A stretch of 64,000 nucleotides of DNA, from NCBI RefSeq assembly GCF_000011485.1, contig NC_005071.1, positions 1,367,347 through 1,431,346 on the forward strand. Direction: 5' to 3'. Under the pieces are notes generated by a model. It made no database searches and was not told the origin of the DNA. It worked only from the letters and a program-made list of their open reading frames with translations. The DNA is from Prochlorococcus marinus str. MIT 9313 (GTDB taxonomy: Bacteria > Cyanobacteriota > Cyanobacteriia > PCC-6307 > Cyanobiaceae). Below are positions 1-8,668 of the stretch, one piece after another. The position numbers were made by a program, and so were the translations under genes. Position 1 is the stretch's first letter. Each line of letters begins with the position of its first letter.

Positions 1-316
1 GCTCAAGCAGCTCCAGGTTGCGAGCTCGCTCAACAACCTGGCTTGGCTCCAACTCCCCCGCCAAACGAGCTTGCTCAAATTCAGCGCGAACCTCCACCAA
101 CAGCCCCTCAAATTGCGAACTGCTTTGACGTGCATGCAATTGCTTGGCCAGAAGACTGAGTTGCTCACCGCGCCAAGCAGCCCCAGCAGAAGGCATCCTG
201 GTGTTCTGATCCCAATAGAGGGTGCTTTGAATCGAACCCAAAAGCTGGGTCTCGTGCAGATATTCACCAAGTCGTTGCCAAGCCAGCGCAAGCAAGGGCT
301 GGATCCATGACTGCAT
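1..316 (-). CDS. M32 family (Taq-type) metallocarboxypeptidase, N-terminal part
   Basis: The minus-strand frame is open from an ATG at 316 to the window edge, so only about the first 105 residues are seen. They include YWDQNTRMP followed by an Ala/Gly-rich turn and RGEQLSLLAKQLH. This is the N-terminal pattern of thermostable carboxypeptidase 1 (family M32), a cytosolic zinc enzyme that trims C-terminal residues. The catalytic HExxH lies far downstream and is outside the window, so activity cannot be judged. The family call rests on the recognised N-terminal motif only. An overlapping plus-strand frame at 71-310 is a shadow. Confidence 0.75.
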   Translation of the reverse strand, partial: MQSWIQPLLALAWQRLGEYLHETQLLGSIQSTLYWDQNTRMPSAGAAWRGEQLSLLAKQLHARQSSSQFEGLLVEVRAEFEQARLAGELEPSQVVERARNLELLE

Positions 317-409
317 CAACCTTAAACAGACGAGTGCCCTAAGGCCAAACTTTCGTTGGGATTGACTCCCCCTTACCCCTTAAAAGAGAGACAGAAGAGA
401 AGTAAAAAA

Positions 410-847
410 CTAAAGCCGCTTCATGCGGCAGCGGCATAGCTGATCGAGGGATTCGCGGCCAGTGAGCCGCAGGCGTAATCGAGCCCAGATCTTGTAGACC
501 CCATCCACAACTCGAGCAACACCAGGCCAGGCCGTGGGTGCATAGAGCCATCCCCAATCCACCAATTGATAAGCCTCGCGAAAGACCGCGACATCTCGCA
601 CGACTTCACCATTGCGACGCAACGCATGCATGCGCCCCATCGCCTGCCGATAACTGATGCCAGCAAAGGCCTCAGGCTCATAGTCAGAGGAATCAATATC
701 AACAAAATTCAAGCGGCCGTGACGATCATGAGCGCGTAAAAAGCTCACTTCACGGCAACAAAAAGGACAAGCCCCGTCAAACAAGAGGGTGAGCTCAGGT
801 TCAACATTGACGGTCATCTCCTGTTCCAGGTGCATTCCTTGCGGCAT
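410..847 (-). CDS. DCC family (DUF393) thiol-disulfide oxidoreductase-like protein
   Basis: A 145-residue protein. The segment LLFDGACPFCCREVSFL near residues 20-37 carries the DGxCxxC pattern (Asp-Gly-Ala-Cys-Pro-Phe-Cys) that defines the DCC/DUF393 family, whose members are thioredoxin-like in length and probably redox active. The rest fits the family: a D-I-D-S-S-D stretch after the first strand, R-x-A-M-G-R-M-H-A, and a Trp-rich middle with a hydrophobic patch. Substrate is unknown. The ATG at 847 overlaps by one base (TGATG) the stop of a decayed upstream reading frame, which supports this start; the ATG at 817 is an alternative. Confidence 0.8.
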   Translation of the reverse strand: MPQGMHLEQEMTVNVEPELTLLFDGACPFCCREVSFLRAHDRHGRLNFVDIDSSDYEPEAFAGISYRQAMGRMHALRRNGEVVRDVAVFREAYQLVDWGWLYAPTAWPGVARVVDGVYKIWARLRLRLTGRESLDQLCRCRMKRL

Positions 848-1070
848 CAGTCATCAGTCAACGTCATCCAACCACAAGGGAATTCCTCACCATTGCTGGC
901 CATCAAGGCATAGGTCATCCAGTGGCGAGTGTTGTCTTTGCCAGCACAAGGTTTCGAGACAAGCCATCGGGTAGATATTTTTCAGCTGCTTCAGACCCGC
1001 TGCGCATGGAGAGAGGCAGAGCCACTCGCAATCGCAGCAAGCAAAGCAATGATCGCCAGCAGACCCTTTC
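847..1070 (-). pseudogene. Decayed small exported-protein gene upstream of the DCC gene
   Basis: Three consecutive minus-strand pieces in different frames read like one former small protein. About 1068-1000 gives a signal-peptide-like stretch (LLAIIALLAAIASGSASLHA then Q). About 1000-920 gives SEAAEKYLPDGLSRNLVLAK. About 918-847 gives WMTYALMASNGEEFPCGWM followed by TLTDD and a stop. No intact start codon precedes the signal segment, and at least two frame changes are needed to join the pieces. The last piece ends in TGATG, overlapping the DCC start, as in a former operon. The joined reading is inference; no family was recognised. Confidence 0.45.
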
Positions 1071-1149
1071 AGCGAAACAGCACGCCCCATTGCTGCTAGG
1101 TCAACTGTGTAGACCAAACTTAGGCAGCCAGTCACTCCCCCCAACAGCG

Positions 1150-1620
1150 ATGTCTCTTCAGCAAGCGTTACACCAGCTGGAGATCGTCACGACAGGAGAA
1201 GGCTTCACAGACCTCACTGCCCAACTCAATCATTGGATTGCCTCCTCGAGAATTAAGCGTGGCGTTCTCCACCTCACGGCATTGCACACCAGCTGCAGCC
1301 TCACCATCAACGAAAACGCAGACCCACGAGTGCTCACAGATCTCTCGGCTTATCTCAAGGCTCTCGTGCCAGAAGAGGGCTTCCGGCCGATCAACGACCT
1401 AGGCGCGCGGCGTTCCTATCTCCATGACGATGAAGGGCCAGACGATATGCCCGCGCATATCCGCACAGCTCTCACCTGCAGCACTCTTAGCCTCAGCATT
1501 GATCAAGGCAGGCTGCTACTAGGCATCTGGCAGGCGATTTATCTCTGGGAACATCGCCGGCATGGAAGCCACAGGCGGGTGGCGATCCACGCGATTGGCG
1601 AAATGAACAGCCATGAATGA
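1150..1620 (+). CDS. YjbQ/UPF0047 family protein
   Basis: A 156-residue protein matching the YjbQ (UPF0047, secondary thiamine-phosphate synthase-type) family in length and motifs: HLTALHTSCSLTINENADP in the middle, HDDEGPDDMPAHIR after it, and near the end GRLLLGIWQAIYLWEHR followed by HR. Its conserved His and acidic residues form a metal site in known structures. The physiological role is unsettled; weak thiamine-phosphate synthase activity has been reported for some members. The frame is open upstream to 922, but the ATG at 1150 fits the family N-terminus and the 76-residue extension looks non-coding. The 3' end overlaps the next gene by 8 bp. Confidence 0.85.
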   Translation: MSLQQALHQLEIVTTGEGFTDLTAQLNHWIASSRIKRGVLHLTALHTSCSLTINENADPRVLTDLSAYLKALVPEEGFRPINDLGARRSYLHDDEGPDDMPAHIRTALTCSTLSLSIDQGRLLLGIWQAIYLWEHRRHGSHRRVAIHAIGEMNSHE

Positions 1621-1981
1621 TCTGCCTGATGAATTGTTAAAGCAACTTGATCGTTATGCCGCGATGCACGGCATGGATCAAAAACAAGCCATCGAGCATC
1701 TACTACGAGGTGCCCTCAATCTCGCCATTCCTGATCTCTCGAAGTCCAAGCCAGTCAAGCCAACTGCTGGCCACAAAGAAGCAGCACCAAGCAGCACAGC
1801 CAACTTATTCGCACGCCGCAATGGTTCCAAAATCAACCAATTGGTGCAGCAACGCCACAACCCTGATGCCTGGGCTGAAGATGGTGGTGCTGAGACCGAC
1901 GTAGATCTGCTCGTTGATCGTCTCCACGATCTAGCTGAATCACCAGATCAGGAGCAATCGATGCCACCAGAACAAACATGA
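1613..1981 (+). CDS. Conserved hypothetical protein, helical N-terminus
   Basis: A 122-residue soluble protein starting 8 bp inside the yjbQ-like gene, so the two are probably translated together. Residues 4-32 (DELLKQLDRYAAMHGMDQKQ onwards) look like a short basic/helical module of the kind seen in ribbon-helix-helix or anti-toxin-like small proteins, but no clear family signature is present. The middle is Lys/Pro/Ala-rich and probably disordered; the tail is acidic. I do not recognise it. Function unknown. Confidence 0.65.
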   Translation: MNDLPDELLKQLDRYAAMHGMDQKQAIEHLLRGALNLAIPDLSKSKPVKPTAGHKEAAPSSTANLFARRNGSKINQLVQQRHNPDAWAEDGGAETDVDLLVDRLHDLAESPDQEQSMPPEQT

Positions 1982-2254
1982 TCAGCACAAATGCGCTGCC
2001 CAATATGCATCGTTGATCGATGCTCTGACAAGACAACCTATCGACAACGCACCACAGCGCTCAATACTGCGGCTGGTTCAAAAAAATTGTTGAACAGTAT
2101 TCGACCAACTCGGACAACAGCATTGGATTCTCAACTGCCGCAATCACTCCTAGGGGACAACATCAAATCACCCTTCAACCATTGCATCATTCGAGCAACA
2201 CAACACAGTAACCATCACAGACAAGAATGACTCCAAAGCTCACAACACAACCTC

Positions 2255-2545
2255 ATGACGGCAACCCTGCTTACTGCTGAACAGCTCTCTTCCGTAGCTG
2301 AAAAGCTGCCGGGGTGGACCCTGGCGGATCAACGGCTGCAAAGGCAATGGCGCTTTCGCAACTTTGTGGAAGCCTTCGGTTTTATGACCCGTGTGGCACT
2401 GCTAGCTGAAGCCATGAACCATCACCCGGAATGGAGCAACGTCTATGCCACTGTGACGATCGAGTTGACGACCCATGACGTCAACGGATTGAGCGATCGT
2501 GATTTGAAGCTCGCCGAAGCAATCAATTTGCTTGAGCCTGGCTGA
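2255..2545 (+). CDS. phhB: Pterin-4a-carbinolamine dehydratase family protein
   Basis: A 96-residue protein with the full PCD/DCoH pattern: LPGW near the N-terminus, [20 protein letters not shown], then the active-site stretch [21 protein letters not shown] and the ending LAEAINLL. The His-His-Pro-x-x-x-x-x-Y cluster is the catalytic core that dehydrates 4a-hydroxytetrahydrobiopterin. In cyanobacteria lacking phenylalanine hydroxylase the protein may serve pterin or folate recycling instead. It sits between a 270-bp spacer, in which I see no gene, and the COG0523 gene on the same strand. Confidence 0.9.
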   Translation: MTATLLTAEQLSSVAEKLPGWTLADQRLQRQWRFRNFVEAFGFMTRVALLAEAMNHHPEWSNVYATVTIELTTHDVNGLSDRDLKLAEAINLLEPG

Positions 2546-2635
2546 TCAAAACTCACTCAGGCGAAACTGCTGCCAGCATGGAATCAAAGAACGGCTGTGG
2601 TTCCGGCACCCTCCCGTTCCCCTGACGGCAAGCCC

Positions 2636-3703
2636 ATGAACGACGCAATCGCATCCGAAGCAACCACTCAACCTGATCATGGCGAAGCGCTCGAGCAAGA
2701 CCGGTGCGTACCGGTAACAATCCTCACTGGCTTCCTAGGCGCCGGCAAAACCACCCTGCTCAATCACATCCTCAGCAATCAGAACGGAATCAAAACCGCC
2801 GTATTGGTGAATGAATTCGGTGAAATTGGAATCGACAACGAGCTGATCGTGACCACCGGCGATGACATGGTCGAACTCAGCAATGGCTGCATCTGCTGCT
2901 CGATTAATGGGGAGCTGCTTGAAGCGGTTGATCGGATTCTCGAACGTCCAGACCCAATCGATTACCTCGTTGTAGAAACCACAGGCCTGGCAGATCCGCT
3001 ACCCGTTGCCATGACCTTTCTTGGCAGTGAACTGCGAGATCAAACCCGCTTGGATTCGATCATTACCTTGATCGACGCGGAAAACTTTAACGACCAACTC
3101 CTGGAAAGCGAAGTCGGCAGAGCCCAGGTGATCTATGGCGACATCCTGCTGCTCAACAAAACAGATCTCGTCCCTGAAGAGCGATTAAAAGAGGTTGAAT
3201 CCAAGTTGGCAGACCTCAAACAAAATCCGCGCATCCTTCGATCAATCAAAGGGAACGTGCCCTTACCGCTACTGCTAAGCGTGGGCCTGTTTGAAACCGA
3301 TCGCGTACAACCAGCAGACCTTGCAGAGAGCCACGATCACAGTCATCACCACGACGATCACAGTCATCACCACGATGACCACCCTGATCACCTAGCAATC
3401 GAAGGCTTCACATCCCTATCCTTCAGCAGCGATGACCCTTTTGCGCTGCGGAAGTTCCAAAATTTCTTAGACAATCAACTTCCTGCAGAAGTCTTTCGTG
3501 CCAAAGGGATTCTCTGGTTCAACGAGAGCGAACGCCGCCACATCTTTCATTTAGCCGGCAAGCGCTTCTCCATTGATGACAGCGACTGGCCCGCTGAGCG
3601 CAAGAACCAACTGGTGTTGATTGGACGCCAACTCGATCACGACACCCTGCGACGCCAACTTCAGGCCTGCGTAGCAAAGGACGCCGGCAAAGGGTTCAGC
3701 TGA
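2636..3703 (+). CDS. COG0523 (CobW-like) GTPase, putative metal chaperone
   Basis: A 355-residue G3E GTPase. The Walker A motif TGFLGAGKTTLLNH lies near the start, followed by the family metal motif NGCICCSINGE (GCICC, CxCC), the switch/Walker B region VVETTGLADPLPV, and NKTD for guanine specificity. A His/Asp-rich loop (SHDHSHHHDDHSHHHDDHPD) lies before the C-terminal CobW_C domain, a typical zinc-binding feature. COG0523 proteins deliver or allocate metals, often Zn(II), in the cytosol; the exact client is not predictable here. The ATG at 2636 is preferred over an upstream GTG at 2597. A Cys-rich small gene follows 64 bp downstream. No Zur-type operator was recognised. Confidence 0.88.
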   Translation: MNDAIASEATTQPDHGEALEQDRCVPVTILTGFLGAGKTTLLNHILSNQNGIKTAVLVNEFGEIGIDNELIVTTGDDMVELSNGCICCSINGELLEAVDRILERPDPIDYLVVETTGLADPLPVAMTFLGSELRDQTRLDSIITLIDAENFNDQLLESEVGRAQVIYGDILLLNKTDLVPEERLKEVESKLADLKQNPRILRSIKGNVPLPLLLSVGLFETDRVQPADLAESHDHSHHHDDHSHHHDDHPDHLAIEGFTSLSFSSDDPFALRKFQNFLDNQLPAEVFRAKGILWFNESERRHIFHLAGKRFSIDDSDWPAERKNQLVLIGRQLDHDTLRRQLQACVAKDAGKGFS

Positions 3704-3767
3704 ATCCAACCAACAGGCAAACAGATCGACAACTTCGCCCACTGCTTGCTACTCAACAGCTGCATCA

Positions 3768-3935
3768 ATGGCATGTGCTGAACCCGCGCCAGGAGGAGAA
3801 CCTGAACAACAGCTTGATCAACAGCGCACTCAATTCTGGGGCAATAAAAACGACTGCACGCTCGCTGGTTGTGTTTGCTGTGCTGAATTGATACTTCAGT
3901 ATGAACAAAATCAAGCTTCTAATACTTCTCATTGA
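3768..3935 (+). CDS. Small Cys-rich protein downstream of the COG0523 GTPase
   Basis: An ATG at 3768 opens a 55-codon frame encoding MACAEPAPGGEPEQQ..., then FWGNKNDCTLAGCVCCAELI and a short polar tail. It has five cysteines, four of them clustered as C-x4-C-x-C-C, resembling a metal-binding knuckle and echoing the GCICC motif of the upstream GTPase. The composition is protein-like and the frame lies in the same direction as its neighbours. There is no good ribosome-binding site before the ATG, and I do not recognise a family. Metal or redox binding is inference from cysteine spacing and location. Confidence 0.55.
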   Translation: MACAEPAPGGEPEQQLDQQRTQFWGNKNDCTLAGCVCCAELILQYEQNQASNTSH

Positions 3936-3974
3936 GATCTATCTGGCTAAAATGTTTCCTCAACGGAGAGGGCC

Positions 3975-4121
3975 ATGCTTGAACTGCTGAGCGCCATCAC
4001 CGCCCTGGCCCTCGTGATGCTGGCCTTTTGGTTATTGGCCGATTCCGATGACGACAACAGCGGCGGCGGACTGATGGAACCCTCACTTGTGCCTATTCCG
4101 GTACGCGAGCGACGCCGCTAG
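3975..4121 (+). CDS. Small single-pass membrane protein (48 residues)
   Basis: An ATG at 3975 preceded by GGAGAGGGCC, a good ribosome-binding site, opens a 48-residue frame. Residues 2-22 (LELLSAITALALVMLAFWLL) form one transmembrane helix. Then come an acidic/Gly linker (DSDDDNSGGG) and a basic tail ending VPIPVRERRR. The order (helix, acid patch, basic end) and the ribosome site argue for a real gene. Family not recognised; similar short membrane proteins of unknown role are common in picocyanobacteria. Confidence 0.7.
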   Translation: MLELLSAITALALVMLAFWLLADSDDDNSGGGLMEPSLVPIPVRERRR

Positions 4122-4364
4122 AAAACCACCCCTCAATCAACAAGCTGGAAGGGAGCTCGAGCAAAACAAGAAGCTGCAAGCCAGCTTTCAAAGCCATCGC
4201 AGAGCAAAAAGAATGTCGTGACTCACAATGCTGTTGAACGCAGTTGAGGTCATGCAGAAAAAAGTCTTCACCGCTGCAGAACTCTGCAAATGCCACCCAA
4301 CTTCGCTTGCTCAACATCAAAACCTTCTCCCTGATGGCCTCTAACGGTTGAGATTGATCGCCTG

Positions 4365-5966
4365 ATGACCCAAGACGCCGTCCCCTCAAACTACGGCTCG
4401 AACCGCCTGCGCAAACGCCATTGGCAACCAGACCGCCTGTTTCTCAACAGCATGGCCATTCTGCTTGCTGTACTTGCTCTCTGGCCTCTGATTGGTCTGA
4501 TCCGTGAAGCACTGCAGGGATTCATCAATGGATCGGCCAGCCTGGGAGTCGATGGCCCACAACAGATTCAAGGGACCTTGACTCTGCTGATCGGGACATC
4601 CTTATTGGGAGGCCTACTGGGAACTGCAAACGGCTGGTTATTAGCAAACTGCCGCTTCCCAGGACGTCGAGCCCTACGGGTGGCTCAGCTATTGCCCCTC
4701 GCGACACCCGCCTACCTACTCTCTGCCATCCTAATCGACCTTGGCAGTCGCAATGCCATACGAATTCATGGCATGGGCTGGGGGATTTTGATCATGGCGC
4801 TGACAACCTATCCCTACGTTTTTCTCCTCAGCACTGAAAGCTTTTCAATCTGCGGACGCCGCCAACTGGAAGCCTGCCGCAGTCTTGGGGTGGGACCGTG
4901 GAACAGTTTTCGACGCATTGCTCTGCCCATGGCTTTGCCAGCGATTGGTGCCGGGATTGCCCTGATGGGCATGGAAGTCGTCAATGAACTCGGGGCCGTA
5001 GCACTACTCGCCATCCCAAGCCTGTCAGCTGGCATCGTTGAGACCTGGCAAATGGAAGGCAATCCTGCCGGTGCCATTGGACTAGCAATGATCGCGCTGA
5101 TCATCGTGATGTCACTGGTGGGATATGAACGCAGACTGAGACGACGAAGCCGCCGCTGGACAGAGGGTGTCGCTGGTGGCGATTCTCCAGCCTGGCAGCT
5201 GCACGGTGTACGCGCCCTGTGCGCTCAGTGCCTAGCCCTCATTCCTCCCACGATCACTTTGGGTGTGCCTCTGCTGTGGGCCATCCTCAACCTCGATCAA
5301 CTCGAACAAGGGATAGATCCTGATCTAATCCCACTGACAGAACGCAGTCTTGGACTTGGGCTGGCAGCAGCAAGCCTGGCCGTGGTAGCAGGTCTGATAC
5401 TTGCAATCGCCAAGCGTTGGTCATCAACTCGCTGGATGGGCAACCTCTCATTTGTGGCAGGTATTGGTTATGCCATTCCAGGAGCTGTAATGGCCATTGC
5501 GCTGATGCCATTCAACGGTGCTCCATGGAACCTCGCCTGGATTCTGCTGCTGCTGTGGGGCTATAGCGATCGCTTCTTGGCAGTTGCAAAAGGAGGACTC
5601 GACGCTGCCTTCGAGCGCCTTTCCCCAAGCCTGGATGAAGCCGCTACTGGACTTGGCTGTCAATGGCAGGAGGTGCTTCGACGCGTTCATCTGCCTTTGC
5701 TGAAAGGTCCCCTAGCGGTAGGAGCACTTTTGGTTTTTGTCGACACGGTTAAAGAACTACCTCTCACATTTGTTCTAAGACCCTTTGATTTCGACACCCT
5801 TTCTGTACGGCTGTACCAATACGCCGCAGATGAACGCATGGCGGAATCCATCTTGCCAGCACTGATTATCATCGCTCTGGGATTAATCGCTTCGCTGGCA
5901 TTGGTCCCAGGGCTCGATCAAGGGGAACAAAAAAAGCCTCATTCAAGTAAAGAACCACTCACTTAG
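4365..5966 (+). CDS. futB: Iron(III) ABC transporter permease, two fused BPD domains
   Basis: A 533-residue inner-membrane permease with about twelve hydrophobic segments. It has two binding-protein-dependent transport domains: one around residues 60-260 with an EAA-like loop (LEACRSLGVGPWNSFRRIAL) and a second around 320-520 with DEAATGLGCQWQEVLRRVHL. This duplicated architecture is that of FutB/HitB/SfuB ferric iron permeases. It would pair with a periplasmic FutA and an ATPase FutC, neither of which is in the window. The start at 4365 gives a short Arg-rich lead before the first helix. Iron as substrate is a family inference; thiamine permeases share the fold. Confidence 0.82.
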   Translation: MTQDAVPSNYGSNRLRKRHWQPDRLFLNSMAILLAVLALWPLIGLIREALQGFINGSASLGVDGPQQIQGTLTLLIGTSLLGGLLGTANGWLLANCRFPGRRALRVAQLLPLATPAYLLSAILIDLGSRNAIRIHGMGWGILIMALTTYPYVFLLSTESFSICGRRQLEACRSLGVGPWNSFRRIALPMALPAIGAGIALMGMEVVNELGAVALLAIPSLSAGIVETWQMEGNPAGAIGLAMIALIIVMSLVGYERRLRRRSRRWTEGVAGGDSPAWQLHGVRALCAQCLALIPPTITLGVPLLWAILNLDQLEQGIDPDLIPLTERSLGLGLAAASLAVVAGLILAIAKRWSSTRWMGNLSFVAGIGYAIPGAVMAIALMPFNGAPWNLAWILLLLWGYSDRFLAVAKGGLDAAFERLSPSLDEAATGLGCQWQEVLRRVHLPLLKGPLAVGALLVFVDTVKELPLTFVLRPFDFDTLSVRLYQYAADERMAESILPALIIIALGLIASLALVPGLDQGEQKKPHSSKEPLT

Positions 5967-6566
5967 TTTTCAATACTTCAAATGATCTTCAACAAGAGTT
6001 TTGGGTCGGGCTCAGAAAGGCAGACCCCATTCAAAACCACAGACTCATAACAAGCGAGAATTGCGAAGAGAGACTCGACAGACAAAAAAGCCTCTCCTCC
6101 ACAACACTTGCTACAGATAAATCACTTATTTGATACGAGATTAGCAGCATCAGAAGACTAAGATATTGGCATCTTTTGATTGAAGACCAGTCCATGGAAA
6201 AATATAAAAATGTGCTTCTAATACGCCTATTCCTTGGCCTTGACGCTTTCCTTTCTCTGCGATTGGTCGGGGTTACAGTTGAAATGGGTTCGCCCATTTG
6301 GTATACAACCAATGTCCCACTTGGCTAAACACACAATCAAGCAAACTCTCTCTTAGGCCTATACATTGAACGTAGCTTAAGCTCCTTCAAGGCTATTAAT
6401 ACATGGAGCCTCTGATGCTTGGACTTGCCGCTATTGACTCTGATATCAGGCAACGACTAAGCGTCTTTTCTTTTAGCAAAGTTGCAGGGCATGAGTTAAT
6501 TTCCTCCAGACGATTGGAGCTGTTCATGATCAAGATGAAGCATTAATTTTTCAACCACAAAATTAG
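5967..6566 (+). other. 600-bp stretch without a convincing gene
   Basis: This AT-richer spacer separates the iron permease from the oxygenase-like gene. Two short plus-strand frames are present: 6194-6328 (44 residues, one hydrophobic segment) and 6403-6546 (47 residues). Neither has a recognisable ribosome-binding site or family, so neither is called. A 93-residue minus-strand frame at 6031-6312 is basic, low in sequence character and probably spurious. No repeat or RNA gene was recognised. Confidence 0.5.
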
Positions 6567-7304
6567 CTAAAACCCTTTCGCCTCAGCCCTCTGGGATGAA
6601 AGGGACACGTTTCGATTGAACTGAGAGGTGGTCGGCTCATCTTGTGGCTTGGGCTGATCCTTTGTCTTAGGCAATGCCAAAACATTAAAAGCCAATGACC
6701 AGCGCTCTCCTTCACCTCGAAAAGGCATCACAGAATGAGGTTGCCATGCGGGGAAAACATAAAACTCACCTGGCACTGGCAAAACATAGTGCGCCATTCC
6801 CGTGCGAAAACTTTGGATGTGCCATTCCTCAGGGCCATGAAAACAAAGCTGACCATCAAAACTCTCTGGCCTGATCTGAGATGGCACTTGCAGGAATGCA
6901 ACACCCGAAAAACTTCCACCATGGGTATGGGTCGGGTTGTAATCACCAGCACGTTGACTGTTCAACCAAACATCCACCATCTGCAGTCGATAGCGGCCTG
7001 GTGTCCATGGGCCACGTCCTTGCGGAGGTTGCCGATCAATCACATGACGAATCCAACGTTCACAACCAGGCAAGACAGCTTGATTGCAAAAAATCTGAAC
7101 TTCTAGTTGATTGAGAGCAAGCTCTCTTTGTTGGTTGAGTTGCCCAGCCAGCTTCAACGATGCATCAGGGCTGTTTTCTGGATTCGCGAGCACCTGAGCC
7201 GCAAGACTCTGCAGGCTGCTGAGCACTGAGGGTTCAAGCTGCCCCTTGAGGATGGACCTTGGAAAAAGGTCCATCACTTCGTGATTTAACTTCATTATCT
7301 GCAA
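6567..7304 (-). CDS. Putative 2OG-Fe(II) oxygenase family protein (TIGR02466-like)
   Basis: A 245-residue protein. The central double-stranded beta-helix is indicated by YNPTHTHGGSFSGVAFLQVP (His ligand region) and by FYVFPAWQPHSVMPFRGEGE followed by RWSLAFN, giving the second His and the Arg that would hold 2-oxoglutarate. This matches the conserved TIGR02466 group of putative 2OG-Fe(II) oxygenases, often found in marine cyanobacteria and cyanophages. Substrate unknown. The N-terminal 90 residues are helical; the tail (residues ~215-245) is polar and probably disordered. The start could also be the ATG nine bases further in. It stands alone, facing away from the permease gene. Confidence 0.75.
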   Translation of the reverse strand: MQIMKLNHEVMDLFPRSILKGQLEPSVLSSLQSLAAQVLANPENSPDASLKLAGQLNQQRELALNQLEVQIFCNQAVLPGCERWIRHVIDRQPPQGRGPWTPGRYRLQMVDVWLNSQRAGDYNPTHTHGGSFSGVAFLQVPSQIRPESFDGQLCFHGPEEWHIQSFRTGMAHYVLPVPGEFYVFPAWQPHSVMPFRGEGERWSLAFNVLALPKTKDQPKPQDEPTTSQFNRNVSLSSQRAEAKGF

Positions 7305-7603
7305 AACAAGGCGGTAGACCGATGCACGACAGCTAGAGGGCGAATAACGACCCAGGACTTTAATTAAAAAGATTGCAATGGCCTAGCTTTTTAACCCAAT
7401 GGTAATTGATGAAAACAAGCTTTAACTAGGCCTGCTCAGCCTTAAGGCCTCATGCGTTCACTCGCGTCAATTTGCTTTATCAAGCATTAATCAATATTGC
7501 CAAACTAGTGCTATATTATTAAGTTATCTACACGATCTGCAGTTTAGCCATTTTATTGAATAAGTTATAAGGATATTCTTAATCAAGCCTAGGCTTTGTA
7601 CGA
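7305..7603. other. AT-rich divergent intergenic region
   Basis: About 300 bp between two divergent genes, clearly richer in A and T than the flanking core genome (for example the stretch from 7480 to 7580). It should hold promoters for both genes, but I cannot place -35/-10 pairs with confidence. No gene seen. Confidence 0.5.
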
Positions 7604-8668
7604 ATGCCAATAAGCCCTGATTTGATAACATGGGAGGGTGGCGTTAATCATCTCAATAACAACCTGGCTGGCACGGAAACACTTACTTATTATATTCATA
7701 ATGCGAGTGGGTACGAGGAAGTTGGTTATGGATATGGCTATACTTACTCCCATTCAACTTATGAAGTAGATTATATAGTCTCTGTATTTAACTCTATAGA
7801 CACGCATATTGATCTTGACTTCACAAGAGTGTATACATATAGTGGATCTGATTTAGATATATATAATCTTTCTGGTCATAGTGGATGGCGTGACACATAT
7901 GTAGGTATGACATGGACCATGGGATATGGTGCTTATTCCTGGTTTGATATCGCATGGTTATACACTGGCGACTGGGAATTTGATAGGAACACAATCATCC
8001 ATGAAATTGGGCATTCACTTGGCTTAGATCACCCAGGTGATAATGGTTACAATCCCGCTTACAATAGTGATGATACTGTGATGTCATATAACGAAGGTCT
8101 TAATGGATGGAGTGTAGACTGGACTCAGTCCGATATTGACGCTTTAGTAAGTATTTGGGGAAGAGAAGATGATTACGATTATTTAGATGAACCCATATCA
8201 AATCCCTTAGCTGGAGTCCTCTTTGAAGAAGGAGGTGTTTACAGGCTCTATAATTCATTAACCGGAATACACTTATTCTCGTCTAATGAATATGAAATAG
8301 ATGTCGTCACAGGCCAAGGATGGTTAAACGAAGGCTTGTCTTATAGAACACCAACAGGAGGAGGCGCTAGTCTACATAGGTTCAATGTCCTAGGAGAGGG
8401 CAGGCATTTCTATACAGCAAACGACTCTGAAAAAGACCTAATCATGTCCAATCCCGCTACGCAACATTACTATTATGAAGGTGTCGCATTTACTGTATAC
8501 ACTCCTCAGGAAGGTTCTACCGAGGCAGACGGCCTTGCTGTAGTACGGTATTTTAATAATTACACAGGTTCGCATCTTTATTCAACTAATACACAAGAAC
8601 AAGGTATCCTCAACTCTTCTGCAGAATGGACTAACGAAGGCATTGCGTGGTATGGAGCTGCAGTTTAG
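7604..8668 (+). CDS. M10-type (serralysin/matrixin-like) zinc metalloprotease with DUF5648 repeats
   Basis: A 354-residue protein. Around residues 132-146 it has HEIGHSLGLDHP, the HExxHxxGxxH zinc site of metzincins, and about 20 residues later DDTVMSYNE, the Met-turn. The upstream 130 residues are Tyr- and aromatic-rich. From about residue 205 to the end are three related units (RLYNSLTGIHLFSSN / HRFNVLGEGRHFYTAN / RYFNNYTGSHLYSTN), each followed by a G-x-x-Y/F-E-G-type end, which is the DUF5648 repeat. No N-terminal signal peptide and no RTX Gly-Asp repeats are visible, so an exporter is not evident. The gene is markedly AT-rich compared with its neighbours, suggesting horizontal acquisition. 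Confidence 0.85.
   Translation: MPISPDLITWEGGVNHLNNNLAGTETLTYYIHNASGYEEVGYGYGYTYSHSTYEVDYIVSVFNSIDTHIDLDFTRVYTYSGSDLDIYNLSGHSGWRDTYVGMTWTMGYGAYSWFDIAWLYTGDWEFDRNTIIHEIGHSLGLDHPGDNGYNPAYNSDDTVMSYNEGLNGWSVDWTQSDIDALVSIWGREDDYDYLDEPISNPLAGVLFEEGGVYRLYNSLTGIHLFSSNEYEIDVVTGQGWLNEGLSYRTPTGGGASLHRFNVLGEGRHFYTANDSEKDLIMSNPATQHYYYEGVAFTVYTPQEGSTEADGLAVVRYFNNYTGSHLYSTNTQEQGILNSSAEWTNEGIAWYGAAV

Noticed and set aside
922-1149. 76-residue N-terminal extension of the YjbQ-like protein
   Set aside because: Family proteins begin at the ATG at 1150; the extension is basic, low in structure and overlaps the decayed minus-strand gene.
1833-2036. Minus-strand 67-residue frame with a signal-like start
   Set aside because: Mostly overlaps the plus-strand hypothetical gene; the hydrophobic start looks accidental.
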